From Egerieenecus sp048201975 (GTDB taxonomy: Bacteria > Bacillota > Clostridia > Christensenellales > Aristaeellaceae), in NCBI GenBank assembly GCA_048201975.1, contig DBFBGQ010000044.1, positions 1 to 13,412 on the forward strand: a stretch of 13,412 bases of DNA, read 5' to 3'. Under the pieces are notes generated by a model. The model saw only the letters and a program-made list of their open reading frames with translations. It searched no databases and was not told the DNA's origin. Below, piece after piece: positions 1-7,550 of the stretch (position 1 is the first letter of the stretch; each line of letters begins with the position of its first letter). A program made the position numbers and the translations under genes.

Positions 1-505
1 GATGGAGTATATTGAGGCCACCAGGGCCCTTCTGAAATATGAGCTGCCTCTCAATGAGATCATTTACGACTTTTTCGACGCCTTAAAATCCAGATCCAGA
101 GGCTACGCGTCCTTTGACTATGAGCTGAAGGATTACCGGGAGAGCGACCTGGTAAAGCTGGATATCCTGCTCAACGGCGACATCTGCGACGCCTTTTCCA
201 TTATCGTGCACCGGGACAAGGCCTATGCCCGGGGACGCTCCATCGCCGAGAAGCTCAAGGACGTGATTCCGCGGCAGATGTTCGAGATTCCCATCCAGGC
301 GGCCATCGGCGGAAAGGTCATCGCCCGGGAGACGGTGAAGGCCATGCGCAAGGATGTGCTGGCCAAGTGCTACGGCGGCGACATCACCCGTAAGAAGAAG
401 CTGCTGGAAAAGCAGAAGGAAGGCAAAAAGCGCATGCGCCAGTTCGGCACGGTGCAGGTGCCCAGCGAAGCCTTCCTGGCGGTGTTGAAAATGGACGCCA
501 ACTGA
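1..505 (+). CDS. lepA: Elongation factor 4 (LepA), C-terminal part only
   Basis: This is the last ~167 residues of the ribosome-associated GTPase EF-4/LepA; the reading frame is open at the left edge (first full codon at 2), so the ATG there is internal. The sequence shows the EF-G domain V-like segment (LKSRSRGYASFDYE) and the LepA-specific C-terminal domain, including IPRQMFEIPIQAAIGGK, LAKCYGGDITRKKK and the basic stretch ending EAFLAVLK. These segments closely match the LepA C-terminus I know from E. coli and Bacillus. The GTPase domain lies outside the window. EF-4 acts on ribosomes in the cytoplasm, where back-translocation and biogenesis roles have been proposed. The YpsA-type gene starts 28 nt after the stop, suggesting co-transcription. 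Confidence 0.97.
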   Translation, partial: MEYIEATRALLKYELPLNEIIYDFFDALKSRSRGYASFDYELKDYRESDLVKLDILLNGDICDAFSIIVHRDKAYARGRSIAEKLKDVIPRQMFEIPIQAAIGGKVIARETVKAMRKDVLAKCYGGDITRKKKLLEKQKEGKKRMRQFGTVQVPSEAFLAVLKMDAN

Positions 506-533
506 GCCGCGCCCGGAAGGGAGGGAGAGTGCC

Positions 534-1055
534 GTGCCGCAACGGGAACAGTGCGCTTGCTTTACCGGCCACCGGGAACTGGACGCGACGGAGCTTCCGG
601 GACTGCGCAGGGCGCTGGAGTCAACCCTGGAAGCCGCCTGGGCGCAGGGATACCGCGATTTTTACAACGGCGGCGCGCTGGGCTTTGATCTGCTGGCAGC
701 GGAGGCGGTGCTTGCGTGCAAGCGGCGCCACCGGGAGATTTCCCTGGAGATGGTCGTCCCCCATGCGCGGCAGACGGCGGGGTGGCCCGAGGCGGAGCGC
801 TGCCGGCATGAGCGGCTGTGTTATCAGGCAGATGAAACGCAGGTGCTTTCTCCGCTGTATTACAGTGGCTGCTACCACGTGCGTAACCGCTACATGGTGG
901 ACCATTCGGGGCTGTGCCTGTGCTATTTTACGCATATGCGGGGAGGCACAGCCTACACGGTGGCCTATGCCGTGCGGCAGGGCCTGCGCCTGGTGAACTT
1001 GGCGCTGGAAAGCAGCTGGCGCGGGTTTGTGGAGCAAAAGAAAAAGGACGGCTAA
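534..1055 (+). CDS. SLOG-family YpsA-like protein (DUF1273-type)
   Basis: Encodes 173 residues from a GTG start; GGAGGGAGAG lies just upstream. The N-terminus carries FTGHR (residues 10-14), followed by NGGALGFDLLAAE. This is the glycine-rich nucleotide-binding signature of the SLOG/Rossmann-like YpsA (DUF1273) family. A later HVRNRYMVDHSG segment and a GGTAYTVAYA loop also fit that fold. SLOG proteins are thought to bind nucleotides or nucleotide-derived ligands; B. subtilis YpsA has been linked to cell division and stress, but the biochemical role is not settled. The gene follows lepA by 28 nt and ends inside the first arm of a terminator hairpin, so lepA and this gene probably form the end of one transcript. 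The family call is strong; no specific function can be assigned. Confidence 0.88.
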   Translation: MPQREQCACFTGHRELDATELPGLRRALESTLEAAWAQGYRDFYNGGALGFDLLAAEAVLACKRRHREISLEMVVPHARQTAGWPEAERCRHERLCYQADETQVLSPLYYSGCYHVRNRYMVDHSGLCLCYFTHMRGGTAYTVAYAVRQGLRLVNLALESSWRGFVEQKKKDG

Positions 1056-1091
1056 GAGGGAGAAACTCTCTTCAAAGCCGTCCAATTTTTT
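1046..1091. terminator. Bidirectional intrinsic terminator between convergent genes
   Basis: GGACGGCT (1046-1053) pairs with AGCCGTCC (1076-1083), and AAGAG (1054-1058) pairs with CTCTT (1068-1072) inside it. On the plus strand the stem is followed by ATTTTTT (1084-1090). On the minus strand it is followed by a T-run, the complement of the A-run at 1041-1045. The hairpin thus looks able to end both the plus-strand YpsA-type transcript and the minus-strand DUF1622 transcript. Both stop codons lie inside it. Confidence 0.8.
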
Positions 1092-1452
1092 CAGTGTTTA
1101 ACGTGGAAAGCAGCGGGGTCCAGGCGACCTTCCTTTCGCTCGTTTTGATCTCCCAGTGGAGAAGCACCGTCAACGCGCCACGCAGGGCGATCACCGCGCC
1201 CAGGATGGCCAGCTCGTTCCAGTCCCGGGCCAGTACGGTGCGCAGCACCTCGCCTCCCAGCTTGAACTCCAGGGAGAGCGCGATGCCCTCCGCCAGCTTC
1301 AGCCGCACGTTGGGGTCGCGCTTGAAGTAGAGGATAATGCCCTGGACGGCGGTAATCAGCAGCACCATGATACCCGCCAGCTCCACCAGGCGGATGCCAA
1401 TTTCCGCGGCATATTTCACCACGTTTTCCAAAAAGGTAACCACGTTATCCAT
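1072..1452 (-). CDS. DUF1622 family membrane protein
   Basis: Encodes about 126 residues beginning MDNVVTFLENVV. I chose the ATG at 1452 over an in-frame ATG 75 nt upstream because GGGAGG lies about 6 nt before it and family similarity starts here. The protein has one or two hydrophobic segments near the N-terminus (LVELAGIMVLLITAVQGIILY). It then shows the typical DUF1622 core, KLAEGIALSLEFKLGGEVLRT, ...ELAILGAVIALRGALT and LLHWEI. DUF1622 proteins are small predicted inner-membrane proteins of unknown function. The gene runs opposite to its neighbours, converging on the YpsA-type gene and diverging from hemW. Its last codons form one arm of the shared terminator. A GGGGG-CTTCT-CCCCC hairpin lies in its 5' leader just upstream of the ribosome site. 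Confidence 0.87.
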   Translation of the reverse strand: MDNVVTFLENVVKYAAEIGIRLVELAGIMVLLITAVQGIILYFKRDPNVRLKLAEGIALSLEFKLGGEVLRTVLARDWNELAILGAVIALRGALTVLLHWEIKTSERKVAWTPLLSTLNTEKIGRL

Positions 1453-1583
1453 CCGATACCCTCCCGTGGGGGAGAAGCCCCCGCTTTTGTCTGCTATTAG
1501 TGTACACGATTTCCTGGGAAAATGCACGAAGTTTTTTTGCCGGCAGGCGGCGGAGCGGTGGGGGAAAGGCAGGGAACACGCAG

Positions 1584-2738
1584 ATGGAACTGTACATCCA
1601 TGTCCCGTTTTGCAGGCGGAAGTGCCGCTACTGCGACTTCGCGTCCTGGGCGGACCGGGAGGACTGGATGCCCGCGTATGTGGACGCGCTATTGCGGGAA
1701 GCGGGGCAGGCTCGGGGAGAGCTGGGTCCGCAGCGCATGCGGACGGCCTTTCTGGGGGGAGGTACGCCCTCCCTGCTGCCGGAGCGGGAGCTGCGCCGGC
1801 TGCTGCTGGGGGTGGAGGCGCTTTTCCCCCTGGAGCCGGGCGCGGAATTTACCACCGAGGCCAATCCGGGCACGTTGACGGAGGCATGGCTGGATGCCGC
1901 CCTGTCCCTGGGAGTCAACCGGTTATCGCTGGGCATGCAGGCGGCTCAGGAACGCCTGCTGCGCGCTTTGGGGCGGATCCATACCCAGGAGCAGGTGCGG
2001 CAGGCTGTGTCCATGGCCAGGCGGGCGGGGATCCGAAACCTTAGCCTGGATTTGATGTTCGGGTTGCCTGGACAAACCTTGCAGGATTGGTCGGAAACCA
2101 TTCAGGAGGCGCTGTCGCTGCGCCCGGAGCACCTGAGCTGCTATGGCCTGATTCCCGAGGAAGGCACGCCGCTGGGGGACGCCGTGCACCGGGGGGAAGT
2201 CATGCTTCCGGCGGAGGAGACGGAGCGGGCCATGTATGACCTGGCGCTGGAGCGCCTGGCGCAGGCAGGTTTTCAGCAGTATGAAATCTCCAACTTTGCC
2301 CGGCCGGGCTATGCCTGCGCCCACAACCTGGGTTATTGGCGGCAAACGCCCTACCTGGGTTTGGGGGCGTCGGCGGCCAGCATGCTCCCGGCCCGGCAAG
2401 TGGGGGAATGCTACCGGCGGCGGACCAACGTCCGTGACCTGGCGGCCTATTTGCGCCAGGCCGCCGCTGGGGAGTTCCGCCCAGGGGAAGAGGAGAGCGT
2501 CGGTCCCGCCCAGGCGCGCTTTGAGACCATGATGCTGGGACTGCGCACCAGCGAGGGCGTGAGCGCCAGCAGCTTTGCCCGGATGCATGGAATTTCCCTG
2601 GAAAGCGCATACGGGAGCCGTCTCCGCGCCCTGGCCGCGCAGGGGCTCGTCGAAAGTCAGGGCGACTGGTGGCGTTTGACCCGTCGGGGTATGGATGTGC
2701 AGAACGCCGTGCTGGTGGAGCTGATGGATGATCCATAA
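1584..2738 (+). CDS. hemW: HemW-like radical SAM haem chaperone
   Basis: Encodes 384 residues, the normal HemW length, from the ATG at 1584. A longer in-frame extension to 1500 has no family similarity and is rejected. The radical SAM cluster motif is C10-RRK-C14-RY-C17 followed by D-F. The CxxxCxxCxF form is typical of HemW rather than the CxxxCxxCxC of true coproporphyrinogen dehydrogenase HemN. GGGTPS (58-63), LSLGMQ, LSLDLMFGLPGQT and CAHNLGYWR are further family signatures. The C-terminal ~70 residues (FETMMLGLRTSEGV...) form the HemN_C winged-helix-like domain. HemW binds haem and helps deliver it to respiratory proteins; it does not carry out the HemN reaction. Many such genes are mis-annotated as hemN. 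It faces the next operon tail to tail with a 17-nt gap, and I see no clear terminator there. Confidence 0.93.
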   Translation: MELYIHVPFCRRKCRYCDFASWADREDWMPAYVDALLREAGQARGELGPQRMRTAFLGGGTPSLLPERELRRLLLGVEALFPLEPGAEFTTEANPGTLTEAWLDAALSLGVNRLSLGMQAAQERLLRALGRIHTQEQVRQAVSMARRAGIRNLSLDLMFGLPGQTLQDWSETIQEALSLRPEHLSCYGLIPEEGTPLGDAVHRGEVMLPAEETERAMYDLALERLAQAGFQQYEISNFARPGYACAHNLGYWRQTPYLGLGASAASMLPARQVGECYRRRTNVRDLAAYLRQAAAGEFRPGEEESVGPAQARFETMMLGLRTSEGVSASSFARMHGISLESAYGSRLRALAAQGLVESQGDWWRLTRRGMDVQNAVLVELMDDP

Positions 2739-2755
2739 GGGCGTTATGCAGGGCG

Positions 2756-4312
2756 TCAGGGCTGGGCCATGGAGGTGTTCTCCATGAACTCGCCGTTCCA
2801 CCACAGGCTGCCTGCCATGGTGTCCCAAGCCGTGCTGCCAAAATAGAAGCGGATGCGCCGCAGGCCGGTGGCGCGGCAGAGTGTGTTGATCATGCTATAG
2901 GCCATGAGCTGCTCCTGAGTCGCATCCAGGCCGGTGGAGCCGGTGGCGAAGGATGTGGACAGATTGACCAGCAGCACCCCGTCCTGGGAGGAAAATCCCA
3001 GAATGTCCGCGTCGCCCAGGTAGGCGGGCAGCAGGGAACGCTTTCCAGTGGCCGCCTCGGAGGTGGTGGGGCCGTTCATCAGCTGCAACAGGAGATAGCG
3101 GGGATTGTGCGCTTCGTAGTAGGGAACGGGCCGCGGAGTGGCCACCAGATGATCCTCCTGGACAAAATAGAGCAGCGCCACGTCCTTGAGGTAGGAGGCG
3201 AAATCAGCGCGGCTCATGCGGCCGTCGGGGAAGGTCAGCATGCGGTTTTCCGCGGTGAGCACGCTGGTGAGCATGCTGCCGCCCACATAGCACTCCACCG
3301 CGGTCAGCGAAGGAATGAAGGCGCTCAGCGTATAGGTGACGCTGCCCAGAAAGCCGGCCATGTCCACCCCTGCGGTCCGGAGCCGACTCTCCAGGTCCTC
3401 GCAGAAATACAGCATGGCAATCCGGCCGCCGGTATCCTGCAATTCACAGATTTGCGGGGCGTAGAGGAGCAGGGCGTTCAGGTCGGGCATGGGCGCGGCG
3501 CTGGTCAGCACCTGCGGGCCGGCGGAAAGGGCCGAGATCAACCCTGCGGCCAGCTGCGCAGGGGTCTGCCCCAGGAAGGAGATGTCCCGGGTTTCCGCCA
3601 GCAATCCCTTGCCCTCCAGGGTGGGGAAAAACAGCGTGGCCGTGGCGGTAAGGCTTACCTGGGAGGCATCCTCGCCCAGGGCGGGCTTGCGGGAGTCCAG
3701 CTGATTCCACAGGTCGGCCAGATCGGCTTCAGGATGGGCGGTGACGCTGCCCAGGGGCAGGCTGGCGGTGATGTCCATGGCCACGGCCATGCCGGAAACC
3801 AGAATGTTCACGTTTTCTATGCCAAAGGGCGCCAGGGTGGAGGCGATGGCCTGGCACACGGTGTAAAAAGCGCCATGATCCAGCATCAGGGCCGAGGCGG
3901 CCAGAGTGACGGTGCATACGCCGCAGGAGATTTCCACCGGGTTGACCCCAGCCAGCTGCAGGCTGACATCCCCGCCCAGGGATTGGACCTGCCGGTTGCC
4001 CTCATAGGTGAACAGCGCGCGTAGCACCGTTTCGGCGGGATGGCGGCCGCGGTTCAGGGTCAGCTGGGCCTGCTGGGCGATCAGGTGCGTGCCGTCCAGG
4101 CTGGGCAGATAGAGCTCCACCAGGGCGGTGTAATCCAGGGAGGCGTCGCCCACGGGGGCGCTGTAAGGCTGCGCTGCGGGAGGGAGCGTGGCGGAGCCGC
4201 CTTGGCGGCTGACCTGATCCACCGTGGCGGAGCAGCCGCTGAGCGCCAGCGTCAGGCAGAGGAGCGCCGTCAGGCAGGCGCGCTTCCATGCAAAGGTTGA
4301 GGCGTGTGGCAC
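2756..4312 (-). CDS. GerMN-domain lipoprotein with apparently three GerMN-like repeats
   Basis: Encodes 518 residues from a GTG start at 4312, directly after the TAA of the upstream gene (TAAGTG), with GGAGGG 7 nt before it. The N-terminus is a lipoprotein signal: a basic start, a hydrophobic stretch and the lipobox LSGC with Cys27. The first GerMN-like module starts at VELYLPSLDG and ends near VNILVSG. A middle module starts at ATLFFPTLEGKG and ends near AVECYVGG. The last module starts at ALLYFVQEDH, contains LLQLMNGP...LLPAYLGDADIL and VLLVNLS, and ends at IRFYFG. GerMN is the domain found in B. subtilis GerM and actinobacterial LpqB. The protein should be anchored outside the cytoplasmic membrane. 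As the last gene of a regulator-kinase-lipoprotein-lipoprotein operon it is a candidate partner of the sensor kinase. The middle repeat is my own reading and is less certain than the outer two. Confidence 0.85.
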   Translation of the reverse strand: MPHASTFAWKRACLTALLCLTLALSGCSATVDQVSRQGGSATLPPAAQPYSAPVGDASLDYTALVELYLPSLDGTHLIAQQAQLTLNRGRHPAETVLRALFTYEGNRQVQSLGGDVSLQLAGVNPVEISCGVCTVTLAASALMLDHGAFYTVCQAIASTLAPFGIENVNILVSGMAVAMDITASLPLGSVTAHPEADLADLWNQLDSRKPALGEDASQVSLTATATLFFPTLEGKGLLAETRDISFLGQTPAQLAAGLISALSAGPQVLTSAAPMPDLNALLLYAPQICELQDTGGRIAMLYFCEDLESRLRTAGVDMAGFLGSVTYTLSAFIPSLTAVECYVGGSMLTSVLTAENRMLTFPDGRMSRADFASYLKDVALLYFVQEDHLVATPRPVPYYEAHNPRYLLLQLMNGPTTSEAATGKRSLLPAYLGDADILGFSSQDGVLLVNLSTSFATGSTGLDATQEQLMAYSMINTLCRATGLRRIRFYFGSTAWDTMAGSLWWNGEFMENTSMAQP

Positions 4313-5317
4313 TTACATTCCCTCCATCCAGCCAATGAACTGCGCCCAGGGGATTTTCCACAGGTCGCCCTCCCGGGTAAGGCGCAGGATGCGGCCGTTC
4401 CATTCCTGACTGATATCCTGGCGCTGGGTGTACAGGTGCATGGTGTACAGGGCGGTCAGACCGTCCGGGGAGACGCTGCCGCCGGTGAAGCCGAAGTTGA
4501 CCAGCCGGGGAGCAGCCTGTAGATAGGCGGTGAAATCGTCATAGGCGGGACGCTCCGCGGAGGCGATGTAGCTGTAGAGCAGCTCAAACTCCTGGTTGCG
4601 CCAGGCATTCAGGGCGGCCAGGAGGGTGTTGCTGGGGGTGAGCAGATAGCCATCCTGCCGGGTGAGGGGCGCGGTGAGCGCGTCCTGGTCGGAGCCGTCC
4701 AGGAACCAGCTCTGCCGCAGGCGCAGGCTGTCGCTGAGCACGTCCTTCTGCTCCACCAGCATTTGCACGCCGTCATAGTCGCAGTTTTCCGTGATGGTGG
4801 CGACGATGCTCTGCATGCAAAGCTGCCGGCGCAAAGGCGCTTCCTGCTGCCAGTAGGGGTCCTGATCCCAGTTGGCAGGCTCGTCAGCCCAGCCGGAGAG
4901 GATGTTGCTGCTCAGGGTCACGAACAGCGTGCGCCCCTGCCCCGTTACCGAGAGGATCTGGCAGCCTTCGGGCAGGGCGGAGGACAGCTGCACGGACCGG
5001 GCGGAGGGCCCTTGCGCCAGCTCCCGCAGCAGCGCCAGCTCGAAGGGCTCATCCGGGGCGACGGTGAGTGTGCGGGTTTCCGGGGCCAGATAAGGCTGGT
5101 CCAGATAGCGGAAATACAGGGTTACCTCCCGCAGGGAGGTGGCGGCATCCCCGGGTTCCGCGTGGGGGACGACCGTGTCGGCGCCCGGTACCAGGGTGGA
5201 TTCGGCGGAGCGCACGGGATCGGGGAGCAGTTGGCTGCAGCCTCCCAGCAGCAGCGGGCACAGCAGCGCCGCCAACAGCAGGACCGCCCGCCCGCGGCGG
5301 CGCGTTTTACGGATCAT
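4313..5317 (-). CDS. GerMN-domain lipoprotein with C-terminal NTF2-like domain
   Basis: Encodes 334 residues. The ATG at 5317 overlaps the kinase stop by 4 nt (ATGA), implying translational coupling; an in-frame extension further upstream lies inside the kinase gene and is rejected. The N-terminus is RKTRRRGR, a hydrophobic core and the lipobox LGGC with Cys27. A GerMN-like domain spans about residues 58-175 (VTLYFRYLDQ, LLRELAQGPS, LPEGCQILSV, LFVTLSSN, QSIVATITE...VQMLVE). The remaining segment, beginning TPSNTLLAALNAWRNQEF and ending WKIPWAQFIGWMEGM, looks like an NTF2-like alpha+beta domain of the kind found on secreted proteins; this part is inferred from pattern only. It is likely a membrane-anchored extracytoplasmic protein acting with its neighbour and the adjacent sensor kinase. 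The GerMN call is good; the function is unknown. Confidence 0.85.
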   Translation of the reverse strand: MIRKTRRRGRAVLLLAALLCPLLLGGCSQLLPDPVRSAESTLVPGADTVVPHAEPGDAATSLREVTLYFRYLDQPYLAPETRTLTVAPDEPFELALLRELAQGPSARSVQLSSALPEGCQILSVTGQGRTLFVTLSSNILSGWADEPANWDQDPYWQQEAPLRRQLCMQSIVATITENCDYDGVQMLVEQKDVLSDSLRLRQSWFLDGSDQDALTAPLTRQDGYLLTPSNTLLAALNAWRNQEFELLYSYIASAERPAYDDFTAYLQAAPRLVNFGFTGGSVSPDGLTALYTMHLYTQRQDISQEWNGRILRLTREGDLWKIPWAQFIGWMEGM

Positions 5318-6795
5318 GGCTTCACCTCCAGGGGGAGCTCTACGCGGAATACGCTGCCCTTGCCTTCGACGCTTTCCACCGTGACGGTGCCCTGATGAAG
5401 GGTCACCATTTGCCGGACGATGGATAGCCCCAGGCCGGTGCCGCCCGTCTCCCGGGAGCGGGCCTTGTCCACGCGGTAGAAGCGGTCGAAAATGTGGGGC
5501 AAGTCCTCCGCGGGGATGCCCGGTCCGTCGTCCGTTACGGTGAGGACGGCGTTGCGGCCTTCGCGCATGGCCGCGATTTGGATGTTGCCGCCCTCGGGGG
5601 TGTACTTCACAGCATTTTCCACCAGGTTGTACAGCACCTGTTCCAGCTTGCCGCTGTCGCCGGTCATGGGCAGGGCGTCGGGAAGATTGGCGGTAAGACG
5701 CTGCTTGCGCTGATCCGCCATGGGCTTCAAGCGCCGCAGGGTGGCCTGCGCCAGCTGGCACAGATCCAGGGGAGCGAGGCGGAGCTCCAGCGCGTGGCTG
5801 TCCGTTTTGGTCAGCGTCAGCAGGTCGTCGATGATGCCGGTGAGCCGGTCGATCTCATGGTCCATGTCCTGCATGAAATCCACCCGCAGCTCCGCGGGCA
5901 TCTCCGGCTGCGCGATGAGCGTCTGCAGAATGATCTTCAGGGAGGTCATGGGGGTTTTCAGCTCATGGCTGGCGTTGGAAACGAACTGGTTGCGGCTTTG
6001 GTCCAGGGTTTCCAGCTTCTGGGCCATGGTGTTGTAGGCGTTGGCCAGTTCACGCATTTCCCCCGAGCCCCGCACGGGTACGCGCACGGAGAGGTCGCCC
6101 CGGCCCATGCGTTGGATGGTGCGGGTGAGGCGGGTGATGGGCCCGGTGATCACCCGGGAGAACACCAGCGCCGCCGCCATGGCGGCCAGGGCCACCGCGG
6201 CAAAGGCTGTGAGCATCTGCGTCTGCACGCCTTCCAGGCTGGTCATGAGCTCATGCACCGAGGAGATGAACAGCACCGCGCCCAGGATGCGCCCATCCCC
6301 GTCCACCATGGGGGCGGCGCAGGAGCTGATGTAGCTGTCCTCTTCCCCTTCCGGGGCGCTGCCCTCCTCCAGGCGATGGATGCCATAATCACTGCCTGCG
6401 CCCTCCATCAGCACGGAGATCACCTGGGGCAGCTGCAGGCGCACGCCCAGCAGCGTGCCGTAGCTATCCAGCTGCACCTTGCCTTCCGCGTCCACCAGCA
6501 GCAGCCGCCCCCCCATTTCGCCGCCTGCGGAGAGCAGCTCCAATTGCAGGCTCTCCGTATCCGCAAGCGAAAAAAAAGGCGCAAGGGTCGTGGCCAGCTT
6601 TTCCACGGAAAGGCTGTCTTGACGGATGCGCTGTTCGAACAGATAGTCGCTGACAAGTCCCGTAAGCAGCGACGCAATCATGTAGAAGGAAAGGCCCACC
6701 ACCAGCAGAAAGGCCAGCAGGATCTTCCAGCGAATGGCGGTAAGGGGCAGGCGCAGGGGATGCGCCTTAATCCTTGTCGGTGAAATAATAACCAA
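5314..6795 (-). CDS. HAMP-HisKA sensor histidine kinase
   Basis: Encodes about 493 residues if started at the TTG at 6795, which overlaps the regulator gene by 29 nt. The start is uncertain: no ATG or GTG with a good ribosome site exists near the expected N-terminus, and ATT at 6771 or CTG further in are alternatives. Visible domains are a first membrane segment (~23-46), an extracytoplasmic sensor region of about 150 residues, a second membrane segment (~194-216) and a HAMP domain (~213-265). HisKA follows with the phospho-accepting His277 in NASHELKTPMTS. The ATPase domain has the N-box NLVENAVKYTPEGG, DDGPGIP and GGTGLGLSIV, so it looks catalytically complete. The layout matches WalK/PhoR/MtrB-type kinases. 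It is the second gene of the operon, is coupled to the downstream lipoprotein gene by ATGA, and should phosphorylate the adjacent OmpR-type regulator. Confidence 0.93.
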   Translation of the reverse strand: MVIISPTRIKAHPLRLPLTAIRWKILLAFLLVVGLSFYMIASLLTGLVSDYLFEQRIRQDSLSVEKLATTLAPFFSLADTESLQLELLSAGGEMGGRLLLVDAEGKVQLDSYGTLLGVRLQLPQVISVLMEGAGSDYGIHRLEEGSAPEGEEDSYISSCAAPMVDGDGRILGAVLFISSVHELMTSLEGVQTQMLTAFAAVALAAMAAALVFSRVITGPITRLTRTIQRMGRGDLSVRVPVRGSGEMRELANAYNTMAQKLETLDQSRNQFVSNASHELKTPMTSLKIILQTLIAQPEMPAELRVDFMQDMDHEIDRLTGIIDDLLTLTKTDSHALELRLAPLDLCQLAQATLRRLKPMADQRKQRLTANLPDALPMTGDSGKLEQVLYNLVENAVKYTPEGGNIQIAAMREGRNAVLTVTDDGPGIPAEDLPHIFDRFYRVDKARSRETGGTGLGLSIVRQMVTLHQGTVTVESVEGKGSVFRVELPLEVKP

Positions 6796-7459
6796 CCCCC
6801 CACTTGGTGAAGATGTACTCCGGCTTGGAGGTGTCGCGCTCAATTTTCTCCCGCAGGCGGCGGATGTGTACGTCCACGGTCCGGGCATCGCCGGTGTAGT
6901 CATATTTCCACACGGTTTCCAGCATGGCTTCCCGGCTGAAAACCTTGCCGCGGTTCTGGATAAACAGCTGCAGCAGGTCGAATTCCTTGGCGGTGAGCTT
7001 CACGTCCTTGCCGCCCAGGGTGACGGTACGCTTGACCAGGTTTACCTGCATGTCCCGCACGCGAATGATTTTCTGATCCTCGGGCGCGGCTGCGGCGTTG
7101 ACCCGGCGGAAAATGGTCTTGATCCGCGCCTTGACCTCCAGAATGTTGTAGGGCTTGGTCATGTAATCATCCGCGCCATATTCCAGCCCCAGAATCTTGT
7201 CCATGTCCTCGCCCTTGGCGGTGAGCATGATGATGGGCACGTTGGAATGCTCGCGGATGCGCTGGCAGACGCTGATGCCGTCCAGCTTGGGCAGCATCAC
7301 GTCCAGCAGGATCATATCGTACTGCCCGCCGAAAAACTTCGCCAGGGCTTCCTCGCCGTCCATGGCGCTGTCGGTTTCGTAGCCCTCCTGCTCCAGGGTA
7401 TATTTCAGCCCCTTGAGAATGATGGGTTCATCGTCCACCAGGAGAATCCGCTTCGCCAT
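6767..7459 (-). CDS. OmpR/PhoB-family response regulator
   Basis: Encodes 230 residues from the ATG at 7459 (MAKRILLVDDEP). GGAAGGTGG lies about 5 nt before it, so the ATG 18 nt further upstream is rejected. The receiver domain has the acidic pair D9/D10, the phospho-acceptor D53 in LLDVMLP, T80 in MLTAKGE and K102 in MTKPYN. The C-terminal winged-helix DNA-binding domain contains LTAKEFDLLQLF, FSREAMLETVW and the recognition-helix region RTVDVHIRRLREKIE, ending in GVGYYF. It is closest in feel to WalR/PhoP-type regulators, but I cannot assign a specific orthologue. It is the first gene of the kinase/GerMN operon, expressed from a promoter about 40-70 nt upstream. Its targets probably include envelope or sporulation-linked genes (inference from the GerMN partners). 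Confidence 0.95.
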   Translation of the reverse strand: MAKRILLVDDEPIILKGLKYTLEQEGYETDSAMDGEEALAKFFGGQYDMILLDVMLPKLDGISVCQRIREHSNVPIIMLTAKGEDMDKILGLEYGADDYMTKPYNILEVKARIKTIFRRVNAAAAPEDQKIIRVRDMQVNLVKRTVTLGGKDVKLTAKEFDLLQLFIQNRGKVFSREAMLETVWKYDYTGDARTVDVHIRRLREKIERDTSKPEYIFTKWGVGYYFTDKD

Positions 7460-7498
7460 GTGCGCCACCTTCCACATCCATGCTTGATACTACTGCGT

Positions 7499-7527
7499 AT
7501 TATACGATTTTTTGTGAAGAAAATCAA
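7499..7527 (-). promoter_or_regulatory. Sigma-A-type promoter of the regulator/kinase/GerMN operon
   Basis: On the minus strand TTGATT (7527-7522) and TATAAT (7504-7499) are separated by 17 nt. Initiation would be expected near 7492, giving a leader of roughly 33 nt before the regulator ATG at 7459. Confidence 0.75.
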
Positions 7528-7550
7528 GGCAAATTGAAATCGAAATGTCA

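Noticed and set aside
1923..2828. Minus-strand open frame antisense to hemW
   Set aside because: hemW on the plus strand has all its motifs; this frame has none.
3107..4024. Plus-strand open frame antisense to the large GerMN lipoprotein
   Set aside because: Low-complexity Gly/Gln/His composition and no ribosome site; antisense shadow.
5494..6783. Long plus-strand open frame antisense to the sensor kinase
   Set aside because: Very rich in His, Gln, Gly and Ala with no family motif; it mirrors a clearly functional kinase on the other strand and is a by-product of high GC.
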